A stretch of 64,000 bases of DNA from positions 203,764-267,763 of the forward strand of contig JAFGAR010000088.1 in NCBI GenBank assembly GCA_016933575.1. The letters are read 5' to 3'. This DNA is from Candidatus Thorarchaeota archaeon. Its GTDB lineage: Archaea; Asgardarchaeota; Thorarchaeia; Thorarchaeales; Thorarchaeaceae. This document shows positions 9,388 to 19,175 of this stretch, one piece after another. The position numbers and the translations under genes were made by a program. The notes beneath the pieces are model-generated. The model made no database searches. It saw only the letters and a list, made by a program, of their open reading frames with translations, and was not told the origin of the DNA. Positions within the stretch are counted from its first letter, which is position 1; every line of letters starts with the position of its first letter.

Positions 9388-9753
9388 ATGGTAATCCGAC
9401 TCAAAGATGCAATTATTGATTCTGTTGATGACACAGAAACTAGAAGACTGAGATTGTTGAAAATATCATCAAAAAGTGATGGTGCAGCACTTACTCTTGA
9501 ACTACCAGAAGCGCTCTGTGGTGCATTAAATACAAGTGATGTAGTCGATATTGTTGTTGATTCAAAACCAATTCCTAAAAGTGACGCTTCTAAGTTATAT
9601 ATTGAAGGCACAGTGTTCAAGAAATCTGATAAGAAGGGACTAGAGGTAATTGGTTCGATTGGTGGTCTTCGTTTTGTGATTAATATTGCAAAGGCAACAC
9701 CAAGCCAGATTAGTACGTTTGATACGGAAAAATTCTATCTGACGATTAAATAG
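9388..9753 (+). CDS. rpoG: DNA-directed RNA polymerase subunit G (Rpb8-like)
   Basis: A 121-residue protein matching archaeal RpoG, the ortholog of eukaryotic Rpb8. It has an OB-fold-like all-beta sequence with the key motif IGSIGGLRFVI, comparable to the YGGL motif of Rpb8, preceded by YIEGTVFKKSDKKG. RpoG is known from crenarchaea, korarchaea and Asgard archaea and is generally missing from euryarchaea, so it helps place the organism. It is followed by a candidate terminator and then by the TFB gene on the same strand. The call rests on motif recognition only. Confidence 0.72.
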   Translation: MVIRLKDAIIDSVDDTETRRLRLLKISSKSDGAALTLELPEALCGALNTSDVVDIVVDSKPIPKSDASKLYIEGTVFKKSDKKGLEVIGSIGGLRFVINIAKATPSQISTFDTEKFYLTIK

Positions 9754-9758
9754 ATCTG

Positions 9759-9812
9759 GCAAAAAGGCCCAAGAATACTTTCGGGCACCTCTATCTGACT
9801 GGGCTTTTTGTG
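9759..9812 (+). terminator. Candidate terminator after rpoG
   Basis: Just after the rpoG stop an inverted pair CAAAAAGGCCCA (from 9760) and TGGGCTTTTTG (ending 9810) could form a long-loop hairpin that ends in a run of five Ts. T-rich ends are the known archaeal termination signal. This is an inference from sequence only. Confidence 0.4.
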
Positions 9813-9927
9813 TCTATAGTGTGGAGTTTGTTGTTCATTCAAGTGAATATCTGACAAGCACTAATGAACAAAGACCTTCTGAAATCCAGTTAGGGAAACG
9901 TGTTCGTTGTTTTTATGGGTGTGGTTT

Positions 9928-10962
9928 TTGACTGATGGAACATTTGAAAATAATTCGACGCACTTACTATCATGTCCCGACTGTAATGGCTTCTTAATTA
10001 CAAGTCAAGGATACATAGTATGTGGAGAATGTGGACTAGTAATTTCAAGAGAATATGTTTCTCCTACTTATCAAATGGGGGAACAACAAAATAGTGAAAC
10101 TCCTGATGCTTCAATGTATGTATCTCTGGGTAATAGAATGCATATTGTTGATGGATTAGGAAGTTACATAGGATTTCACAAAGACAAGTACTTTCAAGAC
10201 GCTCATGGACAAGCTCTAACAGGGAGAACACAGAAAAAATTCAAACGGCTTAAAACAATATATAGCACTAGGATTCGGATTGGAAAAAATGAGGCTAAGT
10301 ATCGAGCCCTAAGAACTCTCAATCATGTTTCAAAACTACTAATGTTGAATGAACAAGTTCGTGATCGTACTGCATATCTATACAAAAAGGTTGTATCAGA
10401 ATCAGTAGAAAAGGTTAGCAACAACATTCTCCTTGTTGCGGTATGTCTTCTTATGGCAGTGAGAGAGTATAAGAATGATGCTCCAATCACGCTAGACGAG
10501 ATTGCAGATGTATTTGAAAAATGTGGACATCGTGTCAATGTGAGAGCAATAGTACGGGAGGCTCTTAGGCTTAAATCACTAACAGGTTATGCGCCAGAGA
10601 TTAGAAAACCAAAGGACTATGTCCCAAGAGTGCTTTCGATGTTAATGAATAGTACAAAGGTTTTGAACAAAGTCAAATCTCGAGGATGGGACCCTAGTGA
10701 ATATGAGAATGCACTCAGAAACAAAATTATGGGCGTACTAGAGATGATACCCGCATCGAAACGGGGTGGGCGTAATCCGTTTATATTTACAGTATCTGTA
10801 GCTTATGCAAGCGATCGTTTGATTGCCGCACAGAATGATAAACGTCCAGTTCTAACACAAAGGTTGACATCAACAGCAACGGAAGTTGCAGAGTATAGCA
10901 TTAGAGACCATTTTGGAATGATGAAAAAGATTGTCGAGATACCTGATGAGATTGTACAGTAA
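9928..10962 (+). CDS. tfb: Transcription initiation factor B (TFB/TFIIB homolog)
   Basis: A TFB with an N-terminal zinc ribbon (CPDC...CGEC, near residues 15-36) followed by two cyclin-like repeats. It bridges TBP-bound promoters and RNA polymerase. The frame is open from TTG at 9907; TTG at 9928 is preferred (344 residues) because it begins just before the zinc ribbon and follows a GGTGTGG stretch. The cyclin repeats are visible around LLMAVREYKNDAPITLDEIA and the second repeat ending in TEVAEYSIRDHF. The linker (B-reader region) is divergent, so this could be a secondary TFB paralogue. Confidence 0.88.
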   Translation: MTDGTFENNSTHLLSCPDCNGFLITSQGYIVCGECGLVISREYVSPTYQMGEQQNSETPDASMYVSLGNRMHIVDGLGSYIGFHKDKYFQDAHGQALTGRTQKKFKRLKTIYSTRIRIGKNEAKYRALRTLNHVSKLLMLNEQVRDRTAYLYKKVVSESVEKVSNNILLVAVCLLMAVREYKNDAPITLDEIADVFEKCGHRVNVRAIVREALRLKSLTGYAPEIRKPKDYVPRVLSMLMNSTKVLNKVKSRGWDPSEYENALRNKIMGVLEMIPASKRGGRNPFIFTVSVAYASDRLIAAQNDKRPVLTQRLTSTATEVAEYSIRDHFGMMKKIVEIPDEIVQ

Positions 10963-11008
10963 GTTGCATCCTTTGACATACTGTTGGTTAGAGGAGTGTC
11001 AGTAGCGA

Positions 11009-12685
11009 ATGAAACAAAATGTGAATGTCATTCATTGTTCTTCAGGTCGTTGTGATAGATGTTCTGAAAGAGCTGGAGAATCATGTCAGAAACTAAGAGA
11101 GCTAGGTGAAAATCCTGATTGTTCAGTTCTTCTTTTAGAAAGCAATAGTGGATTAATACATTTTAATATTGCAGGAAGTCCTATTCCAAATCAACCACCA
11201 TGGGTTTCAGATAGATGGGAAACTGTGTTTATTGGACAGGACGATGATTTGTTTTCTGAACTCGATTTCGTAGCTGGAGCTTATTGTGTTGGGCCCTATC
11301 TCTCTCTTTTCTCAAAGCAATCTGGTGATTATCAGGTGAGATATACAAGTCTACCGATAGTAAGGACATCATTAGAATTAGCATTACTAAACCAGCTTGT
11401 GAATGAGAATAGGATTTTTTTCAAAAATTCAGGCAATTCTAGAGAGAAACTAACAGAACAACAAACGCGTTTAATGCTTGAGATTTCGGAATACATTAAA
11501 AAACACATACCGGAAATAAATGAGAATACAAGAACGAGATTGTCACAGATTGCGGCGCATCAAAGAAATGTTCTTGGACCACTGTTTCCTTTACTAATGG
11601 ATGAATCGATTGAGGAGATATATCTAGATAGACCAAGATCAACAATTTATTTTGATCATCAAGAACTAGGAAGATGTAATACATCATTCACATATAATGA
11701 GAAAGATGTATCACGGATTATAACCTTCATGAGATCAGAGAGTAATTTACATCTTGATAGAAGTAATCCATCTCTAAAAATGGATCTTGATGTTTTAGGT
11801 AATCGCCTCAGATTGTCTGCAAGTGTTCCGCCCCTTAGCTTAGAAGGAGTTCATCTTGAGATACGACGAGCACGCAGAAAGCCTTTCACTCTATACGACT
11901 TGATTGACAATGATACTATCACCTACGAAGCTTCTGCAATTCTGCTATTAGCAATAGCCAGTAGATTGAATATTACGATAACAGGTGGACCGGGAACAGG
12001 AAAAACAACCCTTCTTAATGCTCTGGATATGACAACTCCGCGGATATGGAGAAAAATCTATGTTGAAGATGCTATTGAAAGTAGACTGTTAATGGACCAT
12101 CATCAAGTGAAGCTACAAGTTGACCCTGTAGATGAATCTCATAGAAAATTGAGTAAAAGTGATGAGATAATCAAGTGTCTTCATCGTTCGCCAGACTATT
12201 TGATTCTTGGCGAAATTCAGACTATTGAACATAGTAAAGCTCTGTTTCAAGCAATTGCTGCAGGGCTAAAATCAGTGCAGACCTGTCACAGCAATTCGGC
12301 GTCTAATCTCATTTCTAGATGGATATGGGGACATGGTATTGAACGAAGCAATCTCGCCATGATGGATTTGATTGTAACTCTCGAAAGACCAATACCAGGT
12401 CAATCACTAAGAAGAGTGAGTGAGATTGTTGAAATACGTAGAGGTAAAGAGAATGGTCTTCAAACTTTTCTAGGAACAAACACAATTTATGATGGAGAAG
12501 AACTTGGAGATTGGGCGGATGATGGAGCCTTCATGATTCATGCAAGAAACGCAGGAATAGAAAACCTTGATGATGTAATGAATGCACTAATATCATCTCT
12601 TCAAAACCAAGGCAATTATGCTAATTTAGAAACTCTTAGCGAAATACTTTGGTCATATGGTCATCCAATGAAATTCACAGGTTAA
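11009..12685 (+). CDS. Type II/IV secretion system ATPase (VirB11/TadA/FlaI family)
   Basis: A 558-residue secretion ATPase. It has a Walker A (TGGPGTGKTTLLNAL, around residue 330), an Asp box, a Walker-B-like LILGEIQTIEHSKAL, and the His box AAGLKSVQTCHSNS. These proteins power assembly of archaeal pili or archaella, or protein/DNA secretion. The N terminus carries a cysteine-rich cluster (CSSGRCDRCS with two further Cys), which may bind zinc or an Fe-S cluster. No polytopic GspF/TadC-like partner is adjacent. Nearby are a tiny hydrophobic peptide (12763), Ig-like surface proteins and a membrane-anchored HerA ATPase, which suggests a surface-structure locus. Confidence 0.85.
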   Translation: MKQNVNVIHCSSGRCDRCSERAGESCQKLRELGENPDCSVLLLESNSGLIHFNIAGSPIPNQPPWVSDRWETVFIGQDDDLFSELDFVAGAYCVGPYLSLFSKQSGDYQVRYTSLPIVRTSLELALLNQLVNENRIFFKNSGNSREKLTEQQTRLMLEISEYIKKHIPEINENTRTRLSQIAAHQRNVLGPLFPLLMDESIEEIYLDRPRSTIYFDHQELGRCNTSFTYNEKDVSRIITFMRSESNLHLDRSNPSLKMDLDVLGNRLRLSASVPPLSLEGVHLEIRRARRKPFTLYDLIDNDTITYEASAILLLAIASRLNITITGGPGTGKTTLLNALDMTTPRIWRKIYVEDAIESRLLMDHHQVKLQVDPVDESHRKLSKSDEIIKCLHRSPDYLILGEIQTIEHSKALFQAIAAGLKSVQTCHSNSASNLISRWIWGHGIERSNLAMMDLIVTLERPIPGQSLRRVSEIVEIRRGKENGLQTFLGTNTIYDGEELGDWADDGAFMIHARNAGIENLDDVMNALISSLQNQGNYANLETLSEILWSYGHPMKFTG

Positions 12686-12762
12686 ATTCTAAATACTGAG
12701 ATTTTGAATTTTCTTTAGGACCTTAAAAGGTTCGAAGGTGAAAAGAGCTTGAGGTGTAGCTA

Positions 12763-12969
12763 TTGGATAATCATGAATTCATTGGTAATGAACAAGGCGG
12801 TCCCTTGGTAGAAGAGAGCCTCTTGCTTGGCCTTGCTGTAGTTACTGTTTCAATAGTAATTGCTGTAATTCTGCAAGCTACAGGTTGGGCACAAGATGTC
12901 ATTACTGGACTTTTACAACTGTTACAAGATAGTTGGGGAAATCTTACTCAGCTATTTGGAGCCCCGTAG
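12763..12969 (+). CDS. Small single-pass membrane peptide (pilin-like candidate)
   Basis: A 68-residue protein starting at TTG with a good ribosome-binding site (GAGGTG about 8 bp upstream). A charged/polar N terminus (DNHEFIGNEQGGPLVEES) is followed by one hydrophobic helix (LLLGLAVVTVSIVIAVIL) and an amphipathic tail. It sits 77 bp downstream of the secretion ATPase on the same strand. Short peptides with an N-terminal polar leader plus hydrophobic helix are typical of archaeal type IV pilin-like subunits. No clear class III cleavage site is present, so this remains a guess from size and context. Confidence 0.6.
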   Translation: MDNHEFIGNEQGGPLVEESLLLGLAVVTVSIVIAVILQATGWAQDVITGLLQLLQDSWGNLTQLFGAP

Positions 12970-12989
12970 CGCGAAAATCTTGTTTTATA

Positions 12990-13070
12990 TTGATGATGTT
13001 CTAATTGCAGGGGGAAAGGCTTATTTGCAGTCGGAGAGGGTTGCCTCTACGCTCCGGGCTGGCATACCAA
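12990..13070 (+). ncRNA. Possible structured RNA or leader upstream of tRNA-Glu
   Basis: This GC-rich stretch contrasts with its AT-rich surroundings. It contains a hairpin AGAGG-GTTG-CCTCT (13035-13048), flanked by potential outer pairing CAG/CTG and CGG/CCG. It also carries a second copy of the tRNA-Glu acceptor sequence GCTCCGG (13051-13057), 21 bp before the real one at 13072. It could be a guide RNA, a tRNA leader or a duplicated fragment. I cannot assign a class: no convincing ACA or C/D boxes are seen. Confidence 0.3.
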
Positions 13071-13071
13071 A

Positions 13072-13181
13072 GCTCCGGTAGATCATCCTAGTATTTTCTA
13101 TGATGATACCGATTGTAGTCCGGCCCAGCATGGGGGACTCTCGATCCCCCGACCCGGGTTCAAATCCCGGCCGGAGCACCA
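13072..13181 (+). tRNA. tRNA-Glu (CTC) with a D-arm intron
   Basis: The acceptor GCTCCGG pairs with CCGGAGC (13171-13177). The anticodon loop is CTCTCGA with anticodon CTC at 13140-13142, and the T-arm is CCCGG-TTCAAAT-CCCGG. The discriminator is A with encoded CCA. Between D-stem positions 10 and 11 there are about 32 extra bases (13082-13113) that fold on themselves (ATCAT/ATGAT). Removing them restores the usual archaeal tRNA-Glu D-arm (GTGT...GCAT). I infer a non-canonical bulge-helix-bulge intron in the D-stem. Confidence 0.88.
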
Positions 13182-13194
13182 ATTTTCATGTTTT

Positions 13195-15162
13195 CTATCG
13201 TAGTAGATACTTTTTTCGTAGAGTTGGTATGAGTATAATACTAAGAGACGCAAGTAGACTAACTGAAAACCCGTTAATTCCAATGCCTTGAGCTGCTAGT
13301 AGATCTACTATAGAGATAGAAATACTAATGAAACCTACACTATTCTCTACTCCTGAATTCTCTTTAATTATGTAATTCAATGAATAATTGCCGCTAATTG
13401 ATGGAAGAGGAAGATGCAGTTGTATTATACCATTTTCTTGAGAGAGTAATCTATATTCTAAAGTCAACCATACAAAAGATGCATGTAAACCCTCTAATAG
13501 TGTCCCATTCAAACATACTATTTGAAGAGTTACTACTACTTCTTGGAATGGATGAATCACCTCAAAATTCTCTAATATCACACGAACAGGAATTATTCTA
13601 CTGACGATAAGATAGTAATCAAATCCTGCTGAGAGAGCATATTGTATCATATCACCAAGATAATTAAAGGATAGATTATAGTGACCTTCTGAACTTGGAA
13701 CTGAAATTGAAAACGAAACTATTCCTTCACTATTTGTTACTAATGATGTTAAAATCGTATCATTGATTAAAAGCTGAATTGTTCTGGAAGTACAGTTTCC
13801 GTTCCAATCGGTCATTCTGATTGTAAATATAGTGACTTGATTGGGGGATGCATATTGGTCAATATTTGTATCTTCAAGTGTTAGCTTCGGTAGTGACCAG
13901 ACTGTACAATTTCTGGAATAACTACCATTAGTAAGAAACTGGTTTTCAATTTCTAGAGATATTGTATGCAGTCCTACAGGATTAGTTATTGAAAATAAGG
14001 CATTAATGAATGAGACACTCTCTTGTAATTGTATACTCCTATTGAAGCCGCTCACTAAATCAACGATTTTTATTGTCGTATCGCCTATTGGCCGTCCGAG
14101 AATATCTAGTATGGACAATGATAGATTGACTTCTGTTCCAAGTATTGCATTTTCAGGGATATCAAGGGTTATTATGGCGGGGCTATTGATATTAAAATTC
14201 AAGATAGCAAAAGTATCCGTGTAACGATCAGTTCCATTATAGAAGAATCCTAGAGAATGCGTACCCAATGAATATTGATTATTAATACTAAGGATTAGAG
14301 TCCCATTACCAAAGCTATCGGTTACAATATTGCAAACGAATTTTGCATCGACAAATATTCCAATATCCTCGGATAGACCTCCTTCAGGTCCAAAAAGATT
14401 CATTTCAATGACCAAGTCTTCACCAAGCAAGACTTCGTTCTGCCAATCTATCAGTTCTATTGTAGATTGTATCTGTTGGATATTGACAATGACTGTTTTT
14501 TCTGTTCTTGCCAAAAAATGCTCCAAATCTTGTTCAAAGATCAATCTAATTGTATTCTCTCCTAGAATACACCAAGAAGTATTACAATTTAATACAAATG
14601 AGGCAATTCCAGAAGAATTGGTAGTCAATATAGAAATAATATCGACACCGTGAAAGACACTAATTGTGGCATCTTGTATTGGTAAACCTAAATCATCAAG
14701 AAGACGGGCAGAAAAAGAAAGTGTATCTCCTGGTGCTAGTGATTGATTGTCATAATCAATGATAATTTCTGTTGCTGCAATAATATGCATAATCGTCCAT
14801 TGACAAGAGGATGCAAGATAGAGTGTATCATTTCCCCTAAATGTTGCATTGATGAATACAGGACCAAGGGGATAGATACCGGGAATATTCCAATCAATTG
14901 TTGCCAAACCGCTAGAATCGGTGATATCATAACCTATCATAATGTCATGTGTCTGATCAAAGAATTCAATCAATTGATTTGGTACAGGATCACCATAGGT
15001 TCCATTCTGTAGTAATAGTGTAGAGATGTTTACTCTTTCGCCCCGTTGGACTACAGTTTCTCCTTCAGCGGTGGCAATATTGGTATTTGAGGTAATAATG
15101 ATTAAAGATATCAGTCCTAGAATGAGGAAGATTGTAAACCTGCTCATCTTTATCAGATACAT
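13195..15162 (-). CDS. Ig-like cell-surface protein with signal peptide and C-terminal anchor
   Basis: A 655-residue protein with an N-terminal signal peptide (FTIFLILGLISLIIITSN, cleavage probably after TATA-EG). Multiple beta-sandwich Ig/CNA-B-like repeats follow, each with a DSSGxATxxW or NSSGIASF-type motif (residues about 30-600). It ends in a transmembrane helix (GFSVSLLASLSIILIPTL) followed by basic RKKYLLR, a classic membrane anchor. The many NxS/T sequons suggest glycosylation. It is convergent with tRNA-Glu and lies within the putative secretion/appendage locus. Ligand unknown. Confidence 0.82.
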   Translation of the reverse strand: MYLIKMSRFTIFLILGLISLIIITSNTNIATAEGETVVQRGERVNISTLLLQNGTYGDPVPNQLIEFFDQTHDIMIGYDITDSSGLATIDWNIPGIYPLGPVFINATFRGNDTLYLASSCQWTIMHIIAATEIIIDYDNQSLAPGDTLSFSARLLDDLGLPIQDATISVFHGVDIISILTTNSSGIASFVLNCNTSWCILGENTIRLIFEQDLEHFLARTEKTVIVNIQQIQSTIELIDWQNEVLLGEDLVIEMNLFGPEGGLSEDIGIFVDAKFVCNIVTDSFGNGTLILSINNQYSLGTHSLGFFYNGTDRYTDTFAILNFNINSPAIITLDIPENAILGTEVNLSLSILDILGRPIGDTTIKIVDLVSGFNRSIQLQESVSFINALFSITNPVGLHTISLEIENQFLTNGSYSRNCTVWSLPKLTLEDTNIDQYASPNQVTIFTIRMTDWNGNCTSRTIQLLINDTILTSLVTNSEGIVSFSISVPSSEGHYNLSFNYLGDMIQYALSAGFDYYLIVSRIIPVRVILENFEVIHPFQEVVVTLQIVCLNGTLLEGLHASFVWLTLEYRLLSQENGIIQLHLPLPSISGNYSLNYIIKENSGVENSVGFISISISIVDLLAAQGIGINGFSVSLLASLSIILIPTLRKKYLLR

Positions 15163-15398
15163 TCCTCCTTTGAATTAATCATAGATTCAAACACTATTTT
15201 TCATACCCCAATATTGGTCAAGTATAATATCAAGTTCTTCTTCATTCAGTCAGTTCAGTGGTTTTTAATCTCCTATTGGGTGATGATGGGGTGTTTTCCA
15301 CGTTGAGGGGAGTTCTTATGTCAAACTCTAGCACAAGGGTTTGGTTCGATTGAAGTGATATCCATAAGAGGAATCAAAGACTGAGGGAGCAATTCTAG

Positions 15399-18300
15399 AT
15401 GTCATTCAAAACATCCTGCAAACGTACGAAGACTGATGCAGCAAAGGGTCATGCATTTAGCACATGTCTTTGGATACGTCGGTTTTGGATTATTGGATTC
15501 TCAGTCACGGTAGTATATTTTCTAGTTATCTATTTGTTGCCACTTTCCAGAGTGATTGGCACCCCGATAGTTCCTTTCAAACTTGCCATAGAATTAGTGA
15601 TTTGCATAATTCCAATTTTCACTAGTATTGTTCTAGCCAGACAAGAGATTGTACAAATAGAAACATCGATTTCTTTTGAGAATGAGGTTCTCATAGTGAA
15701 CAAAGGTGCTTTAATCACTGGAATATGCTGTTTAGAGATTGTATCCGTATCAGGTTCTGTCATTTCTGATGATGATGGACATGTCAAATATAATACATCG
15801 ATGTTATTAGCTATTAGAGTAGGGATGCACAAATCAGTAAAGATAGCTTTTGAAGCAGGTGTATCAAAAGGAGAACCGTATCTTCGAATTTTCATTGCTG
15901 TTACTGGTAATGAACTTAATAACATCAAGGAAGTTTTGAGAAGAGAAGCAACTAGAGCTGAAGCTATTCTTTTAGCGTCGCTCAATGCTGTAGAATTACG
16001 GATACTTGAAAACAACGATTTAATGCAAGCAGTGGGTTTGTTATCAGGAGATTTAATTCCGGATTTTGGCACTGTAGATGATACAAATGAAACTAAGACA
16101 TTAATATTTCTAAAAGGAAGTCCACGTGTTAATCCATCCGTTGAGACATCACAAATTGGAACTTTTATTTCCACCGCATTGAAACAGGACTATTCTGTTA
16201 GTTTAACGTGTGTCTTTTCTGTAGCAAAACCTGGAAGAGAGAGACAGAAATTGGAGGGCAGATGGAAAACAATTCAATCGAAAGAAAAACGAAAAGAAGA
16301 AACTTTGAGAGATCATGCAGAGAAGAAGAAACTCATAACACAATACGAAGAGATACAGGATAATGTTGGATGGTTTGATTCATCAGTATATTTTGTTGTT
16401 AAGGCATCAGAATCAGAAGATATCAACGTACTTCAAGAAGGAGTCAGTGGTCTAATCCAATCTATTTGGGGAGGAGATAATAAAATCAAGTTGGTATCTC
16501 AAACCATTTCCAAAAGAAATGCGTTCAGATTACTTACAAGAGAACATATGAAAAAACAGAGAGTGCATGTTAGCAGTCTTGCCTCATTTGTAAACACGCC
16601 TATTCGAAAATTACCAATAATTAGCCCAGAACTTGCACCAATATTTCCGGTCCCTCCACGAAACATGGTAAGCAATGAACTGGTTATCGGTGATTCTATT
16701 TTTGATGGGAAACCATATTCAAGTGTGGGTTTGAAGATAGAATGGTTGCGAGAACATGTTGCTGTTTTGGGTGCAACGGGTACTGGAAAAACAACACTTG
16801 TTAAACATCTCATCACTCAACTCAGTAAAAAAACAAGTGTTCCTTGGTGGATTTTTGATATCAAAGGATCTGAGTATGCAGGTCTTATTGGACATATTGA
16901 TGGTGAAGTGATTATTCTCAAACCAGGATTGGATCCAAAATTTGTAATTAGTCTGATGAATCCTGATACAAGTAATGATGAGAGTAGTGCATATTCAACA
17001 TTCATTATTTTAAGAGAACTCCTGAAAGAAAGAGGTGAATCATCCGAACTCTCTCCAGCTATGGAGAAATTACTCAGAGAATCAGTAATCAAACTAGCAT
17101 CATCTCTTGACAATAGTAACTCAATTCAATCTCTTATTGAAATGATAGTTAAACAAACTACTGATGATAGAATGGGAAAAATGACAAGTGATGCTCTTCT
17201 CAATAGGCTTCAGATATTGAACCAAGAACCACTGGGAAGCATACTTCGTGGTGGTTCATCTGCAATTAACATTTCAGAGTTATTGGACAAAAGGGTAATT
17301 CTAGATTTAAGTTATGTATCTAGAATAGGAGGAATGGAGTCAACTCGTATTCTCTACAATCTTATTGCTAAGCATATCTTTGAAAGTGCTATGAAGAGAG
17401 GTATAGTGCCTGGAATACATCATGTCGTGGTCCTCGAAGAAGCAAGTAACCTAGTCCCCGAGAGTTATTCAAGGCATTCATCAGCTGATGTGACTACAGG
17501 AGAATCCATGGTTATGTTGCAACGTGCTACGGGACAAGGTGTAATTGTTGTATCAACCAGACCCAATATATCATCAAATATACTTGCAAACACGTCTACA
17601 AAAATCACCTTCAGACTTCCTTATGATAGTCAGATAGGTGGTAAGTTTCTATCGCTTGAAGATAATCAGGAAGTCTATTTGAGAGGATTAAAGCGAGGGA
17701 GAGCTCTTATAGCAATCCCAAACACAGATACTTTTGAAATTGCTACGAAACCCTTTGTTGATATGCCTCCTATAAGTTCGGATGCATCTCATCAAATACC
17801 AAAAGAAGAGAGAAGAGAAACAGATCCTAAAGATGAGATTATAGAATTTGAAAAACAAAAAACTCGGGCACTTGAAGATGAAGCTAAGACTGTCATTTTT
17901 GATAGAGTCGGACGATTTGGTAATCATATAGTTGCTTTCTTGGCTTCTAAAGGGATGTCGACAGAACAAGAAATTCGAGAGCTTCTATCTACAATTGACT
18001 CGAGTGTGATGGAGGATGATATTTCTGAGGTGATTAGAAACCTTATCTCATTAGGTACCATTGAGAGAGAGTCTCTAGCACTTGTACCAGGAGGCTTTCT
18101 GTATACTTTACCGGATAGAGGATTGGAAGCAATTCGAACAGTAATTGTTCAATACATTTTTGATAGACTGGAAATAGAGGAAAATGAAGCTCTTCGGAAA
18201 ATGCATCATCCAAATTGGCCAGATATAATCATTGAAGACAAAGCGGTTGTCATTATACCTGATCATCTTAGAGCTTCGTCAATGGAATCGACCTTGGACA

Positions 18301-19175
18301 AAATCAGACAACATATGGGTATTCTTGGAAATGGTATCAATGAACTTTTCATTGTGGTAAGAGGAAGCGTAGCAGCAGCTAAACTTCGAGAACTTCTTGA
18401 TAGTTCTGAGGATTATAATGCAGTGACCGTGATTTCTGCATTCCCAAGCTCTCTTGATTCGATGATAGAAAATATCGGTGGTAATACTCAATCTCCCGAT
18501 GAAAAGATAACAGACAGTGAACCCTTGACCGATACTGAAAACAAGGAAGATACGGGATTGATTGGAGCTATGCATGAGATTGGACCAGCTACAAGTAGAG
18601 CCATTCAGATTCGATTATGGTTTGGTCTTATTCAGGATTTTGTTGATTTATCAAATGGTCAAGTAGGATGGGATGTATTATTAGACTTCATTGAAACGAC
18701 AGCACTTCAATCGTTGAAAGGGAGATCAGCTCCATTAACTGTTGAAGAGGGGAGACGGGCGCTAACAGAGTTGCTTGCTGATGAGGTGCTTATAGCAGTA
18801 CGTACAAATGAAGATAGTAAATTTATTGATGTCAAGCAAGGCCTATGGATAGTGAACTCAACAGTCTTACAAACCTTCAGAGAGAATGCTATTGGAGTGA
18901 TTGAAGGTGAACTTAGGAAACATCACTCTAATGTTACAAGAAGTCATGGATATTACGATCTTTGTGCTGGAAATACGTCATATGTGGTATTTCCAAATCA
19001 ACAACAATTAAGCACATTGTTAAATCTTCACAGTGATGTAGCATGCAGAACATGCAAATCGACTCAGGTAATATGTATCCTTACAGCATCAGAATATCTT
19101 GAAGATAATATGGTTACGCCAGGTAATTTGATTGTGAAAACGATGGATGATAGCTTATCTGCATTGGTGAGCTAA
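15399..19175 (+). CDS. Large membrane-anchored HerA/VirB4-type ATPase
   Basis: A 1258-residue protein. Two N-terminal transmembrane helices (about residues 28-50 and 62-80) are followed by a soluble region and then a RecA/FtsK-HerA type ATPase. Its Walker A is VLGATGTGKTTLVKH at about residue 457 and its Walker B is VVVLEEASNLV near 675, with a typical DUF87-like stretch FDIKGSEYAGLIG between. A charged linker near 790-830 leads to about 400 residues of unrecognised helical/winged-helix-like domains. Such ATPases pump DNA or proteins across membranes in conjugation and pilus systems. With the VirB11-like ATPase at 11009 it could form a secretion or conjugation-like machine. Confidence 0.8.
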   Translation: MSFKTSCKRTKTDAAKGHAFSTCLWIRRFWIIGFSVTVVYFLVIYLLPLSRVIGTPIVPFKLAIELVICIIPIFTSIVLARQEIVQIETSISFENEVLIVNKGALITGICCLEIVSVSGSVISDDDGHVKYNTSMLLAIRVGMHKSVKIAFEAGVSKGEPYLRIFIAVTGNELNNIKEVLRREATRAEAILLASLNAVELRILENNDLMQAVGLLSGDLIPDFGTVDDTNETKTLIFLKGSPRVNPSVETSQIGTFISTALKQDYSVSLTCVFSVAKPGRERQKLEGRWKTIQSKEKRKEETLRDHAEKKKLITQYEEIQDNVGWFDSSVYFVVKASESEDINVLQEGVSGLIQSIWGGDNKIKLVSQTISKRNAFRLLTREHMKKQRVHVSSLASFVNTPIRKLPIISPELAPIFPVPPRNMVSNELVIGDSIFDGKPYSSVGLKIEWLREHVAVLGATGTGKTTLVKHLITQLSKKTSVPWWIFDIKGSEYAGLIGHIDGEVIILKPGLDPKFVISLMNPDTSNDESSAYSTFIILRELLKERGESSELSPAMEKLLRESVIKLASSLDNSNSIQSLIEMIVKQTTDDRMGKMTSDALLNRLQILNQEPLGSILRGGSSAINISELLDKRVILDLSYVSRIGGMESTRILYNLIAKHIFESAMKRGIVPGIHHVVVLEEASNLVPESYSRHSSADVTTGESMVMLQRATGQGVIVVSTRPNISSNILANTSTKITFRLPYDSQIGGKFLSLEDNQEVYLRGLKRGRALIAIPNTDTFEIATKPFVDMPPISSDASHQIPKEERRETDPKDEIIEFEKQKTRALEDEAKTVIFDRVGRFGNHIVAFLASKGMSTEQEIRELLSTIDSSVMEDDISEVIRNLISLGTIERESLALVPGGFLYTLPDRGLEAIRTVIVQYIFDRLEIEENEALRKMHHPNWPDIIIEDKAVVIIPDHLRASSMESTLDKIRQHMGILGNGINELFIVVRGSVAAAKLRELLDSSEDYNAVTVISAFPSSLDSMIENIGGNTQSPDEKITDSEPLTDTENKEDTGLIGAMHEIGPATSRAIQIRLWFGLIQDFVDLSNGQVGWDVLLDFIETTALQSLKGRSAPLTVEEGRRALTELLADEVLIAVRTNEDSKFIDVKQGLWIVNSTVLQTFRENAIGVIEGELRKHHSNVTRSHGYYDLCAGNTSYVVFPNQQQLSTLLNLHSDVACRTCKSTQVICILTASEYLEDNMVTPGNLIVKTMDDSLSALVS

